Assembly: GCF_008084145.1 (NCBI RefSeq)
Contig: NZ_VSDO01000005.1
Coordinates: 62,001 to 126,000 of the forward strand
Source of the DNA: Paenibacillus faecis
GTDB lineage: Bacteria > Bacillota > Bacilli > Paenibacillales > Paenibacillaceae
DNA: 64,000 bases
Reading direction: 5' to 3'
Shown: one piece after another, positions 7,508 through 16,049 of the stretch
Layout of the letters: each line of letters begins with the position of its first letter
Position numbering within the stretch: position 1 is the stretch's first letter
Notes under the pieces: generated by a model
Database searches by the model: none
The model's input: the letters and a program-made list of their open reading frames with translations, nothing else
Told to the model about the DNA's origin: nothing
Program-made: the position numbers and the translations under genes

Positions 7508-8536
7508 TCATCTTTGCAGGCGCAGGATTCGGCGAAAATGCAAGTAATCCAGCCGATCCACCCAATCCAGTTCGTTCTCCTTCAGGTCCCGATAATAGGT
7601 CGCAACCGGAAGGTACCCCCAGAAAATCCCCATCCCGCCGCAAATGTTGCAGCCCCCGTCCCCGCCTTTGCCGGATGCGACGCCTTCCGGCGAGACGACC
7701 AGCTCAACGCGGTAAGGATCGCCGAGGAAGCATAGACCGAAGCCGTTGGGAAGCTCGAGGTCATAGGGCCGTTTTTCGTCCCCCTCTTCCAAATTAAATA
7801 CGGTCATTTCGGGCCGATCCAGTTCGCCGAAATGACCGACCTTCATCGTATAGTCGAAGCTGTCGCCCCAGGGGAACAGGGTGCGGCTTCCGCCGCCATA
7901 GAGGTACTCCCATTCGTCTTCCGTCAGGATACTGAAGGGCTTTTCCAAATGGCTAGCGGACCATTCCGCAAAGTCCGCGGTGTAGTCAAATAGATGGATC
8001 CGAATCCGCTCCCCATCGCGTTCCAGCCGGTAGGACTCATACACTTCATAACTTAAGGAGGTGGACTCATTGAAAAGAGGCAGCTGCTGCCGGATCTCCG
8101 CGTGCAATTCGGGATCCAGCTCCGGTTCGGTTACCTGGGTCCACCCGGTGGAGCGCGGAGACCGTTCCACCAGCATCGCACCGATCACGGCCTTACGCGG
8201 CGGGGACATCTGCTCCTGCAGCACCCGGGCCGCCTCCGACGCGTCCAGCCCCATCGCCTTCAGTCCCGTCAGCAGATCGTCCAGGGTGGCCTGGTCCATA
8301 TCGCCCGGCCATTGATCGGTGCTCCAGCCGAGCGTTACCTCATCGCCCGGAACCCAGAGAAATTCGCTCCCCTTATATGTAAAAACACCCGTTTCCAGGC
8401 ATTGTCCATAGCGCTCAAACCGTTCGATTCCCCGAAAGGAAAAGCCCTCCGGCAGACTTCCTTCCAACTCGCGCATGAAGCGTTCTTTTTCCGGCCTGCT
8501 CGTATTGTTCCACTCCGCGCGTCGCTGTGTGATCAT
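7508..8536 (-). CDS. Formylglycine-generating-enzyme-like (SUMF1 fold) protein
   Basis: 342 residues. The start is set at ATG 8536 because GGAGGAGG lies immediately upstream; an ATG at 8551 lies inside that ribosome site. The segment 'SILTEDEWEYLYGGGSRTLF' followed by 'PWGD' is the hallmark of the SUMF1/FGE fold (the usual form is 'LPTEAEWEYA.RGG....YPWG'). Near the C-terminus 'GDGGCNICGGMGIFWGYLP' occupies the position of the usual 'RGGSW' strand. Sulfatase-type catalytic cysteines are not obvious, apart from a CxxC pair. No sulfatase gene is nearby, so the role may be ligand binding rather than formylglycine formation. Confidence 0.7.
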   Translation of the reverse strand: MITQRRAEWNNTSRPEKERFMRELEGSLPEGFSFRGIERFERYGQCLETGVFTYKGSEFLWVPGDEVTLGWSTDQWPGDMDQATLDDLLTGLKAMGLDASEAARVLQEQMSPPRKAVIGAMLVERSPRSTGWTQVTEPELDPELHAEIRQQLPLFNESTSLSYEVYESYRLERDGERIRIHLFDYTADFAEWSASHLEKPFSILTEDEWEYLYGGGSRTLFPWGDSFDYTMKVGHFGELDRPEMTVFNLEEGDEKRPYDLELPNGFGLCFLGDPYRVELVVSPEGVASGKGGDGGCNICGGMGIFWGYLPVATYYRDLKENELDWVDRLDYLHFRRILRLQR

Positions 8537-8929
8537 GTTAACCTCCTCCATCCCGGCAAATAGGGTCTGCCAATACTAACCACTAGTATATCCTGTGGCC
8601 GAAGGGGGCTTCAATGATTCTCGCGGCCCACGGCCCGCCTTTACTTGCCAAATGGTTGATTCGTTCGTAGAATCCAATTATCGCCAATATTAATGATGTG
8701 GCTAGTCGAATTTCAGAAAATCAGATAGGCGATGGTGGAGAGATGATAAAGAGATAATAGAGAGATGATAGAGAGATGATAGAGAGATAATAGAGAGATA
8801 ATAGAGGGATGATAGAGAGATAATAGAGGGATGATAGAGGGATGGTAGGGAGATAATTGAGGGATGGTAGAGAGATGATTGAGGGATGATAGAGAGATGA
8901 TAGAGAGATGATAGAGAGAGGGTGAAGAA
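8537..8929. other. Divergent intergenic region with tandem array
   Basis: About 390 bp between divergent genes. The left half should hold both promoters (no convincing -35/-10 pair seen); the right half (8741-8916) is an 11-bp tandem array that ends at the ribosome site of the next gene. Confidence 0.6.
8741..8916 (+). repeat. 11-bp purine-rich tandem array (16 units)
   Basis: Sixteen consecutive variants of AGATGATAGAG (also AGATAATAGAG, GGATGATAGAG, AGATGATTGAG) run without phase break from 8741 to 8916; a 17th degenerate unit, AGAGGGTGAAG, becomes the ribosome site of the gene starting at 8930. The strand is almost pure purine plus T. Such an array can change length by slippage and so alter the 5' untranslated region. 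Confidence 0.9.
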
Positions 8930-9598
8930 ATGCCTTTGAACAGCGAATTAGAGGGAGCTTTGGAACTGCTTAAGAGGGAATGGGAACAGGCTGAAGATTG
9001 GCTTGATATGGCGTTTCATGCGCCAGATGAGCTGGAGCGGGCCCAAGTCGGCTACGCTATCGATCCTGAAGGCCGATCCTTGGCTTCCCGCGAAGAAGGG
9101 GCCTGGCAGCCGGAATGGGTGGTCATCGGCTATACGCCATTGGTCGGCGACCCGATCATTGTGGATCTCGGCGAAGCGAGGCAGCCCGTTTCCTACCTGA
9201 TGCATGGTATGGGAGAGTGGGGAGCGGGCAGCTATATCGCAGGCTCGATCGGACAATTACAAAAAGCCCTGGAGAAAGTGAATCGATGGATAGCTGAAAA
9301 AAAGGGACAGGGACAGAAACAGGGACAGGAGGATAACCGGAAACTACCGATTCCGGTCACCCGATCCGAACTGGACAAACTCGTAGCTGAAATCGTGGCT
9401 GAAGATGAATATGCCGACGTCGAGATATGGAAAATGATGCTGGCCCCCGCCTATGATGCAGCCGAGACTTACGAGGAAGATTTGATCGGGCAGGTTCGGA
9501 ATCTGCTTGCGCAAGGGAACGGGATCCAGGAAATCGCCGCCCTGCTTCAGATTCCTATAAAGCAAGCCTACGGTTACTATAAGAGAACCAGGCCCTGA
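8930..9598 (+). CDS. SUKH-superfamily (SMI1/KNR4-like) protein
   Basis: 222 residues from ATG 8930. The ribosome site GAGGGTGAAG is the last unit of the 11-bp repeat array. Residues ~5-125 read like a SUKH domain: an N-terminal helix, 'EWVVIGYTPLVGDPIIVDLG' and 'PVSYLMHGMGEWGAGSYIAG', matching the SMI1 pattern in which a conserved strand 'IGxxxxGDPIxxD' precedes a helical end. A lysine/glutamine-rich linker follows ('GQGQKQGQEDNRK'), then a helical C-terminal part resembling a small DNA-binding or recoiling helix pair ('EIAALLQIPIKQAYGYYKR'), which looks HTH-like. Function unknown; immunity or adaptor role possible. Confidence 0.7.
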   Translation: MPLNSELEGALELLKREWEQAEDWLDMAFHAPDELERAQVGYAIDPEGRSLASREEGAWQPEWVVIGYTPLVGDPIIVDLGEARQPVSYLMHGMGEWGAGSYIAGSIGQLQKALEKVNRWIAEKKGQGQKQGQEDNRKLPIPVTRSELDKLVAEIVAEDEYADVEIWKMMLAPAYDAAETYEEDLIGQVRNLLAQGNGIQEIAALLQIPIKQAYGYYKRTRP

Positions 9599-9666
9599 GG
9601 CCGTTTCAACAATCCCATCCAGCCGCAATGCCGGGTTATGGTGGGGACGCGGCGGGTCACAGTGAG

Positions 9667-9900
9667 GTCACGGTGGATCACGGCGGGTATGGTGGGGGCA
9701 TGGCCGGGTGACGGAGGGGTCACAGTGAGTTACGGCGTGGTATGGTGGGGGCATGGCGGGTGACGGAGGGGTCACAGCGAGTTACGGCGTGGTATGGTGG
9801 GGGCATGGCGGGTGACGGAGGGGTCACAGTGAGTTACGGCGTGGTATGGTGGGGGCATGGCGGGTGACGGAGGGGTCACAGTGAGTTACGGCGGGGCATG
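9667..9900 (+). repeat. 52-bp GC-rich tandem repeat, about four copies
   Basis: The word GTCACAG recurs at 9719, 9771, 9823 and 9875, exactly 52 bp apart, with nearly identical sequence between (for example GGTATGGTGGGGGCATGGCG). Flanking partial copies blur into GGGTCACGG-rich sequence. No hairpin or coding sense is apparent. Confidence 0.9.
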
Positions 9901-9954
9901 GTGGGTCACGGCGGGACACGGAGGGTGGCGGTGGGGTCACGACTCACGGCCACG

Positions 9955-10767
9955 GACCGGGCTGAGCGTCTAACGGAAGCCATAGCGGCTATTTCGTCCA
10001 AATCGGCCTATTGAGAATTCTAACGGACGCAATAGCCGCTATTTTGGCAAAAAGAGGGGTTTTGGGCCTGGGTGAGCCGAAATAGGCGCTACTATTTCCG
10101 TTAGAAATCCAAAAGGCCCAAAAATTACAAAATAGCGGCTATTATTTCCGTTAGCCCTCGGCAGGGATCTGCCGAGGTGGGCCAATCCCTGCCAATCCCC
10201 GGCGAGGGTCGCCGTGGCTACGGAAACAGTATGTAGCCACGCCCGGTCCGAGCGTCTAATGGAAGCCATAGCGGCTATTTCGTCCAAATCGGCCTATTGA
10301 GAATTCTAACGGACGCAATAGCCGCTATTTTGGGAAAAAGAGGGGTTTTGGGCCTGGGTGAGCCGAAATAGGCGCTACTATTTCCGTTAGAAATCCAAAA
10401 GGCCCAAAAATCACGAAATAGCGGCTATTATTTCCGTTAGCCCTCTGCTGGAACCAGCCGAGGTCGGCCAATCCCTGCCAATCCCCGCCGAGGGTCGTCG
10501 TGGCTGCGGAAACAGTATGCAGCCACGGACCGGTCCGAGCGTCTAACGGAAGCCATAGCGGCTATTTCGCCCAAATCGGCCTATTGAGAATTCTAACGGA
10601 CGCAATAGCCGCTATTTTGGGAAAAAGAGGGGTTTTGGGCCTGGATGAGCCGAAATAGGCGCTACTATTTCCGTTAGAAATCCAAAAGGCCCAAAAAACA
10701 CGAAATAGCGGCTATTATTTCCGTTAGCCCTCTGCTGGAACCAGCCGAGGTCGGCCAATCCCTGCCG
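9955..10767 (+). repeat. 286-287-bp tandem repeat of palindromes, 2.8 copies
   Basis: GAGCGTCTAA recurs at 9964, 10250 and 10537. Each unit contains four short hairpin-like blocks, such as CTAACGGACGCAATAGCCGC followed by TATTTTGG, and AAATAGCGGCTATTATTTCC followed by GTTAG, where AATAGCGGCTATT is itself palindromic and flanked by CTAACGGA on one side and TCCGTTAG on the other. Units are near identical, implying recent amplification or ongoing homogenisation. Confidence 0.9.
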
Positions 10768-10778
10768 AGGGCCGTCAC

Positions 10779-10822
10779 AACTGCCGGGCGGCCCGCCGAG
10801 CAGTTGCCGGGCGGCCCGCCGA
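10779..10822 (+). repeat. 22-bp direct duplication
   Basis: CTGCCGGGCGGCCCGCCGAG is followed directly by a near-identical CAGTTGCCGGGCGGCCCGCC. Each unit contains the palindrome CGGGCGGCCCG. Confidence 0.7.
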
Positions 10823-10859
10823 ACAGCCTGGACCTCGAATAGAGCCGCTTTGAGGCTCC

Positions 10860-10971
10860 GACTCTCGCAAGGGCCCCAGCGCGGTCCGACTCTCGCAAGG
10901 GCCCCAGCGCGGTCCGACTCTCGCAAGGGCCCCAGCGCGGTCCGACTCTCGCAAGGGCCCCAGCGCGGTCC
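10860..10971 (+). repeat. 28-bp tandem repeat, four perfect copies
   Basis: GACTCTCGCAAGGGCCCCAG plus CGCGGTCC recurs at 10860, 10888, 10916 and 10944 without any difference. Perfect identity points to recent expansion. The minus strand shows an open but meaningless periodic frame. Confidence 0.95.
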
Positions 10972-11138
10972 GACGTCCCGTGCGGCCTGACTCGCAAGAA
11001 CCCCGCGTGGTCAATTTGCTGCAAGGTCACCGCGCGATGCGGACCATCTGCATCAGTCCGAACCGGATTGTCGGTAACCCTGAGGGCACGCGGTAGCCGC
11101 CGCTTTTTTTGCAAAACTAACAGGAGGTTTAGAGTCAA

Positions 11139-12875
11139 ATGGAGCAGTTGTTGGAAGAAGCGATGGAATCGAATCGCTCAGGCAGATATGCGGACACGAT
11201 CGCGTTATGGGAGCCGCAACTGCTAGAAATGGGCTTAGGAGGAGATGGCCCATCATTGCCCAAGGGGATCGAACTTCTGCACGCCTTGTATTTTTTTGCG
11301 GAGGCTGCGGTTCTGCTTGGCGAGTCCGTGAAGGCCGCGAAGGCCGCCCGGCGATTTGAGGAGCTTTACCGGATCGCGGCCGAGGCGAATCCAGAGGAAT
11401 TGGGGGAGGCCGTGCATATGAGGAATATGCTGCAGGACATGGCCTTCTTATTTACAAAAGAGCGAGAAACAGAGGTTTGCCTGCGGAGTTTCGGCGAATC
11501 GCTCGAGTTTGGAAAACTGCCGCCTTTTTGGACCTCCAGGATCCAATACTTCGTGGCGCTGGCGGACTACCTGGATTACAACGTGGTGGATGCCGAGCGG
11601 AAGCTTTCGGAAATTTCCGAGGAAGAAGCTGCGTTTTTTGCCGGCCCGATCGATGAACTCCGCCATAACATCCAGGCGCGCAAACGGCTGGACTATAAGA
11701 GCTTGAGAGCCCGGCATCGGGCTTTTATCGAGCTGGGGGATTACGAGGAATGGGTCGTGCAGGTCAGTTTGAACCCGGATGCCTCTCTTTTGGCGGTCAT
11801 GTACAAGGACGGCGAGCTAAAGGTGCTGCGTACGACTGACGGAAATGAAGTGTGTTCATTTTCGGACAGCCGGCCTCTGTTTCAAGGCGAAAAGGCGGGC
11901 GAAGCCGGCCTGGCGTTTAGCCCGGATTCCCGGTATCTCGCGGTAGGATTGGGCGTAGGAATCGTGAAGGTCTATGATCTTGCAAAAAAGGAACCCCTTA
12001 CGGAATACGCTTATCCCGGACTGGATTGGGAGCAACTGGAGCGGAACGCGTATTATGAGGAGTATACTTACGTAACATTCAGCGAGACCGGCCGTTATTT
12101 GATCATGGTACCGACCGCGGCCAGCTATGATCCTCAAGGCGATGACGGTTTTGGCATCCCCGAGCCCTACCGAACCTTTTATTGCGTGGAGTTCGCAAGC
12201 GGTGAAGTTGTGCTGCAGCATACTTTTCCCGAGGGATATAAAATTGCGGCGGTCCAAATGAGCTCCGACGAACGATGGCTGGCTGCGGGGTGCTTCGGCC
12301 AGGGCATCAAGTTGTGGGAGATGAGCACGCGTCTGGCTGTGTACGAGAACATGGATTTCGTCTGGCTAGGGTTGCCGTCCCGGGTAGGCATGACGCAGAC
12401 GGTAGCTTTTAGTCGGGACAGTAAAAAGTTAGCGTATGCGTCACGCCAGACCGTTCGGATCGTTCATCTGGCCGAGACCGATGCCTTTCGCACGGAGGAC
12501 ATCCCGATGCCGGAGAAATCCGTTTGCAGCGCACTCTGTTGGGATTCGCGAGACCGCGTTATTTTTGCACAATATCGTCATAATACCCCCTCTCGCCTCC
12601 TCCGGTATCGGAACGGTTCGGAAGGGATGGAAGTGCTGCTCGACCAAGGCCTGCATGATGTGGAGGAAATTTACGTCAGCGAGCAGCACGAAGAGATGTG
12701 GATCTATGATATGCCTGCCGTTCAGGTGATTAATTACACGACGGGAGCCTTGATCCAAAAATATGACCCCGATCAGTGGTCCTACTCACGTTGGGTGATA
12801 TTCAACAAGGTTGCAATCCGGCCCGAGGCGAGCATGGTGGCCATTAGCCATAAAACGAAAGTAAGGCTGGGGTAA
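11139..12875 (+). CDS. Helical (TPR-like) plus WD40-type beta-propeller protein
   Basis: 578 residues from ATG 11139, ribosome site ACAGGAGG at 11120-11127. The first ~200 residues are helical and TPR-like ('ESNRSGRYADTIALWEPQLL', 'LGESVKAAKAARRFEELYRI'). From ~205 on, WD40-like blades appear: 'LNPDASLLAVMYKDGELKVL', 'LAFSPDSRYLAVGLGVGIVK', 'MSSDERWLAAGCFGQGIKLW' and 'VAFSRDSKKLAYASRQTVRI'. Cytoplasmic, no signal peptide. The same helical-repeat style occurs in the gene paired with HSP90 at 16046, so these may belong to one functional neighbourhood; this is inference. No enzymatic motif seen. Confidence 0.7.
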   Translation: MEQLLEEAMESNRSGRYADTIALWEPQLLEMGLGGDGPSLPKGIELLHALYFFAEAAVLLGESVKAAKAARRFEELYRIAAEANPEELGEAVHMRNMLQDMAFLFTKERETEVCLRSFGESLEFGKLPPFWTSRIQYFVALADYLDYNVVDAERKLSEISEEEAAFFAGPIDELRHNIQARKRLDYKSLRARHRAFIELGDYEEWVVQVSLNPDASLLAVMYKDGELKVLRTTDGNEVCSFSDSRPLFQGEKAGEAGLAFSPDSRYLAVGLGVGIVKVYDLAKKEPLTEYAYPGLDWEQLERNAYYEEYTYVTFSETGRYLIMVPTAASYDPQGDDGFGIPEPYRTFYCVEFASGEVVLQHTFPEGYKIAAVQMSSDERWLAAGCFGQGIKLWEMSTRLAVYENMDFVWLGLPSRVGMTQTVAFSRDSKKLAYASRQTVRIVHLAETDAFRTEDIPMPEKSVCSALCWDSRDRVIFAQYRHNTPSRLLRYRNGSEGMEVLLDQGLHDVEEIYVSEQHEEMWIYDMPAVQVINYTTGALIQKYDPDQWSYSRWVIFNKVAIRPEASMVAISHKTKVRLG

Positions 12876-12897
12876 ACGGCGCCTATCGAAAAACAGG

Positions 12898-13425
12898 CTA
12901 TCGTTCAACGACACGACGTTCCCCGTCCAGCATGCGAGTTTGATCAAGCAATACCCATTGATTGATCTCGTCATAGCCTTTCACGCTGGCCGTAAGCTTG
13001 TAGCCCGGGTACATCCATTCCCGGGGAGAATGTTGTTTTAGAAATGCCGTATCCGCTAATCCGACCGCCCGGTGTTCAAACAAATCGACCAAAGTGCCCT
13101 GCGGAAAAAAGGCTTCAATGCTCCCCGCCACTTTTTGGCCGATCGGTAAAGCTTGTTTGATTTGCCGCCATTCCTCCATGGTTGCGAGCAAAACCTCGGA
13201 CCACAGCTCTTCAAACCGGGCTTTGGGGATTCTCTCATAGGAAGGGTCGGAAAGATCGATCGGATGCTCGGCCAACATGAAGTGATACAGCTCATGCTTC
13301 CGATGGGAGGTGACCCGGCTGCCGTCCTCTTCGATCACGATTTGTCTCAGGGCGACACCGTCCTGATCGGTTTCAAAATAATAGGTTCCCAATTCGGGCT
13401 CTTCGCATGCGCATAAATAGATCAC
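12898..13425 (-). CDS. Unknown protein with possible S1-like segment
   Basis: 175 residues from GTG 13425, with CAGGTGA upstream. Residues ~93-130 read 'LPIGQKVAGSIEAFFPQGTL', which resembles the start of an S1/OB-fold strand pair (G-x-V-x-G-x-I), but the RNA-binding signature is incomplete. The N-terminus 'CACEEPELGTYYFETDQDGV' and the block 'SHRKHELYHFMLAEHPIDLS' are not recognised. It converges on the beta-propeller gene with only 22 bp between stops and no clear terminator. Function unknown. Confidence 0.55.
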   Translation of the reverse strand: MIYLCACEEPELGTYYFETDQDGVALRQIVIEEDGSRVTSHRKHELYHFMLAEHPIDLSDPSYERIPKARFEELWSEVLLATMEEWRQIKQALPIGQKVAGSIEAFFPQGTLVDLFEHRAVGLADTAFLKQHSPREWMYPGYKLTASVKGYDEINQWVLLDQTRMLDGERRVVER

Positions 13426-13588
13426 AAGTCGTCACCTGCTGCTTTCGGTAGGTTTGGGTTTTTCATCCATTATACGAAAAAAACAAGGTAATAGCCCCCT
13501 AATTCGCGTCCGGCTGCACCGTGGCTACGATAGGTCAGCTCAGCCCGGGAAGAGAGCGGCTCGGCGAAACAGGGAGGCCGTACTGTGA

Positions 13589-14047
13589 TTAAACCGCCGT
13601 AAGCCAGGCTGCGCCGCCGCCCGCCATCGTGACGATCACCCCGGCCGCAATCCCCCATTTATGTTTCCGGTCCAGCTTCAGTTCGCCGATGGCACCGGGC
13701 AGGATCCATTTGAAGGTGATCAGCGAGAATAGGCCTTGCCCGATCCCCAATAGAACGAGTTTCTTCGCCTGACTCAAATCGTCCGCGGAAGGAACGGAGT
13801 GGAACGCCAGAGTTCCTCCGGTGCGTGCGCACCAGTAGGTAATCACCATGTAGAAGAGGATCATCAGTAAGGTAAAAAAGATGGGAAGCGATTCTCTGAT
13901 CCCGTCGCGAACCTTGGTTTTCTCGGAGCGCTTGAATTGAGGAAGTCCGATCAGATAGAACACCACTCCCATAAATAAAATGGCACCTCCTACGGCACAC
14001 AGGGCGCCATTTACGATGGCTCCCGCCATCAATAATATAAATAGCAT
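13589..14047 (-). CDS. Small integral membrane protein
   Basis: 152 residues. The start is set at ATG 14047 because AATGGAGGAG lies 6 bp upstream; an upstream in-frame start at 14137 has no such site. About four hydrophobic segments: 'MLFILLMAGAIVNGALCAVG' with 'GAILFMGVVFYLIGL', 'LPIFFTLLMILFYMVITYW', 'KLVLLGIGQGLFSLITFKWI' and 'WGIAAGVIVTMAGGGAAWL'. No family recognised. Divergent from the HSP90-family gene, sharing its upstream region. Confidence 0.65.
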   Translation of the reverse strand: MLFILLMAGAIVNGALCAVGGAILFMGVVFYLIGLPQFKRSEKTKVRDGIRESLPIFFTLLMILFYMVITYWCARTGGTLAFHSVPSADDLSQAKKLVLLGIGQGLFSLITFKWILPGAIGELKLDRKHKWGIAAGVIVTMAGGGAAWLTAV

Positions 14048-14210
14048 ACGCTCCTCCATTCTATGATTTTGCCGATAACGGATCATTTCATGTTCTATGC
14101 GGCGGAACAGCAGGTACCGAAAACCGCGAACCGCCACGTCCTCCTGCCTCCGGGTGCAAAATATGGTAAATTAATGAGGTAGGTAGTCTATTAAAAAAGG
14201 AGGGAGTTTC

Positions 14211-16049
14211 ATGAATCGGCATGCCCAGGAAGATTTTCGCTTTCAAGTCGATCTTAGCGGAATGATTCATATTTTGTCCAATCACCTGTACAGCAGTTCC
14301 AAGGTTTTCTTACGGGAATTGCTGCAGAACGCGGTCGACGCGATTACCGCCATGCGGGAGCGGGAGGCATCCCATCAAGGCCGGGTCAGAGTCGAGATCA
14401 TCGGGACCGGCAGCGGCGCCACTCTGGCCATGGAAGACAACGGGATCGGCCTTACCGAGGAGGATATTCACGAGTTTCTGGCGATGATCGGCCAATCGTC
14501 CAAGCGGAAAGACGGAAAGCTTGTAGGGGAAACTTCGTTTATCGGCCGCTTCGGAATCGGCTTGTTGTCCTGCTTTATGGTCAGCGAGGAAATCGTGCTT
14601 CTGACCCGGTCGGCCAAAGGAGGCCCTTCGCTGGAATGGCGGGGAAAGCCGGACGGTACATACAGCATACGCAAATTGGAGAGCGAGTTGTCCTGCGGCA
14701 CCAAAGTCTATTTAAGATGCAAGCCGGGCAGCGAGCTGTACTTCGACCCGGCCAATGTGGAAGCCTGGCTTAGCGATTACGGCTCATTGCTTCCGTATCC
14801 GATTCTATTTGAGGCGGAGGGCTCCTGTAAGACGATCAACATGCCGCATCCGGATTGGATGAACAACCTGGCGCTTGCGCGGGGTAGTAGGGAGGAAGTG
14901 CTGAAGTTCGGTGAACAGCTGCTTGGAGAATCGGTTCGCGATTTTATACCGCTGACCTCCTCCTCCGGGCGGACCTGCGGAATCGCTTATATTTTGCCTT
15001 ATGCCGTCAACCTAAGCGCTAAGCGGTCGCATCGTGTATACCTGAAGTATATGCTGGTTTCCGAATCGGCGGAGAATATCGTTCCGGATTGGGCCTTTTT
15101 CGTCAAGTGCATCATCTGGACGGATGAGCTTCAGCCGACGGCTTCGCGGGAGCACTTCTATGAAAACGAGAAGCTGGAGACGGTTCGTTCCGAGCTCGGC
15201 GAATCGCTGCGCCGGGAACTGATGACCCTGGCCGACCTGGACCCGGAACGGCTGAAAGGAATCATTCAACTGCACGCGCTGTCCATGAAGGCTTTGGCGG
15301 TGGAGGACGAAGCGTTCTTCCGAATGATACACCGCTGGCTGCCCTTTGAAAGCAGTTATGGCCGCCGCGATTTGGGCGAACTGCTGGATGAGAACGATGA
15401 GCTTTACTATACGATCACGCTCGATGAGTACAGGCAGATCATGCATGTAGCTTCCGCGCAGAGCTTGCCGGTCATCAACGGGGGATATGTTTATGATGCC
15501 GGGCTGCTTGCCGGTTTGCCGTATTTATACCCGCATAAAAAAATCGAGCGTTTGCTGCCGGAAGATGTATCCTTCTCTTTTATCGACCTTACGGCGGAAG
15601 AACGGAGACAGTATTACGAGCTGACCCGGGATGGGGATGCGGCGCTGCAGCGGTTTCGCTGCCGGGTGCAGTTGAAGCGGTTTAAACCGTCGACGCTTCC
15701 TTCCTTGTTCACTTTATCGAAGGAATCGTCCGATCTGCGGAACCTTGTCGCTGCCGAAGAGGTGAGCACGACGGAGCTGTCATCGATACTGGGCAGCTTA
15801 AGCTCCGCCTATGAGGATCAGCTCTATTCCACTTTGTATTTGAACCTGGACAATGAAGTCGTAGCCCGGGTTTTCGGTTCCGGAAATCGCGCCATCCTGG
15901 TTGCCGCGGTCGAGATGCTGTATGTCAATGCGCTTATGATGGGGCATTATCCGCTGAACCGAAAGGAAATGAAGGTGCTGAACGAAGGTATTTTGCGCTT
16001 TATCGATTTGGGTCTATCGGCCTATGGAAAGGGAGGGGAAACACCATGA
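14211..16049 (+). CDS. HSP90-family (HtpG-like) ATPase
   Basis: 612 residues from ATG 14211 with AAAAAAGGAGGG at 14191-14202. The GHKL ATP-binding fold is clear: 'RELLQNAVDAITAM' (catalytic Glu and Asn), 'LAMEDNGIGLTEEDI' (DxGxG), and 'FIGRFGIGLLSCFMVSEEI' (the lid/second glycine motif). This N-domain is close to HtpG, but the middle and C-terminal parts are divergent, so this is the HSP90-like paralogue seen in scattered bacteria rather than housekeeping HtpG. Classical HtpG has ~625 residues, a similar length. It is translationally coupled (ATGA overlap) to a helical-repeat protein, suggesting a dedicated chaperone/adaptor pair. Client unknown. Confidence 0.88.
   Translation: MNRHAQEDFRFQVDLSGMIHILSNHLYSSSKVFLRELLQNAVDAITAMREREASHQGRVRVEIIGTGSGATLAMEDNGIGLTEEDIHEFLAMIGQSSKRKDGKLVGETSFIGRFGIGLLSCFMVSEEIVLLTRSAKGGPSLEWRGKPDGTYSIRKLESELSCGTKVYLRCKPGSELYFDPANVEAWLSDYGSLLPYPILFEAEGSCKTINMPHPDWMNNLALARGSREEVLKFGEQLLGESVRDFIPLTSSSGRTCGIAYILPYAVNLSAKRSHRVYLKYMLVSESAENIVPDWAFFVKCIIWTDELQPTASREHFYENEKLETVRSELGESLRRELMTLADLDPERLKGIIQLHALSMKALAVEDEAFFRMIHRWLPFESSYGRRDLGELLDENDELYYTITLDEYRQIMHVASAQSLPVINGGYVYDAGLLAGLPYLYPHKKIERLLPEDVSFSFIDLTAEERRQYYELTRDGDAALQRFRCRVQLKRFKPSTLPSLFTLSKESSDLRNLVAAEEVSTTELSSILGSLSSAYEDQLYSTLYLNLDNEVVARVFGSGNRAILVAAVEMLYVNALMMGHYPLNRKEMKVLNEGILRFIDLGLSAYGKGGETP

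Larger units (their letters stand above)
9599..11138. other. 1.5-kb gene-free repeat block
   Basis: No credible gene in 1,540 bp. It is built of successive tandem arrays: 52-bp units (9667-9900), 287-bp units (9955-10767), a 22-bp duplication (10779-10822) and 28-bp units (10860-10971). Minus-strand ORFs here are periodic by-products of the repeats. The last ~40 bp hold the ribosome site of the gene at 11139. Confidence 0.85.

Noticed and set aside
8741..8930. CRISPR-like array
   Set aside because: The 11-bp units are contiguous without spacers; none of the arrays in the window has the repeat-spacer layout, and there are no cas genes.
10039..11138. Several minus-strand ORFs (82-154 residues) over the tandem repeats
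   Set aside because: They repeat the same peptide with the 287- and 28-bp periods and lack ribosome sites; by-products of the arrays.
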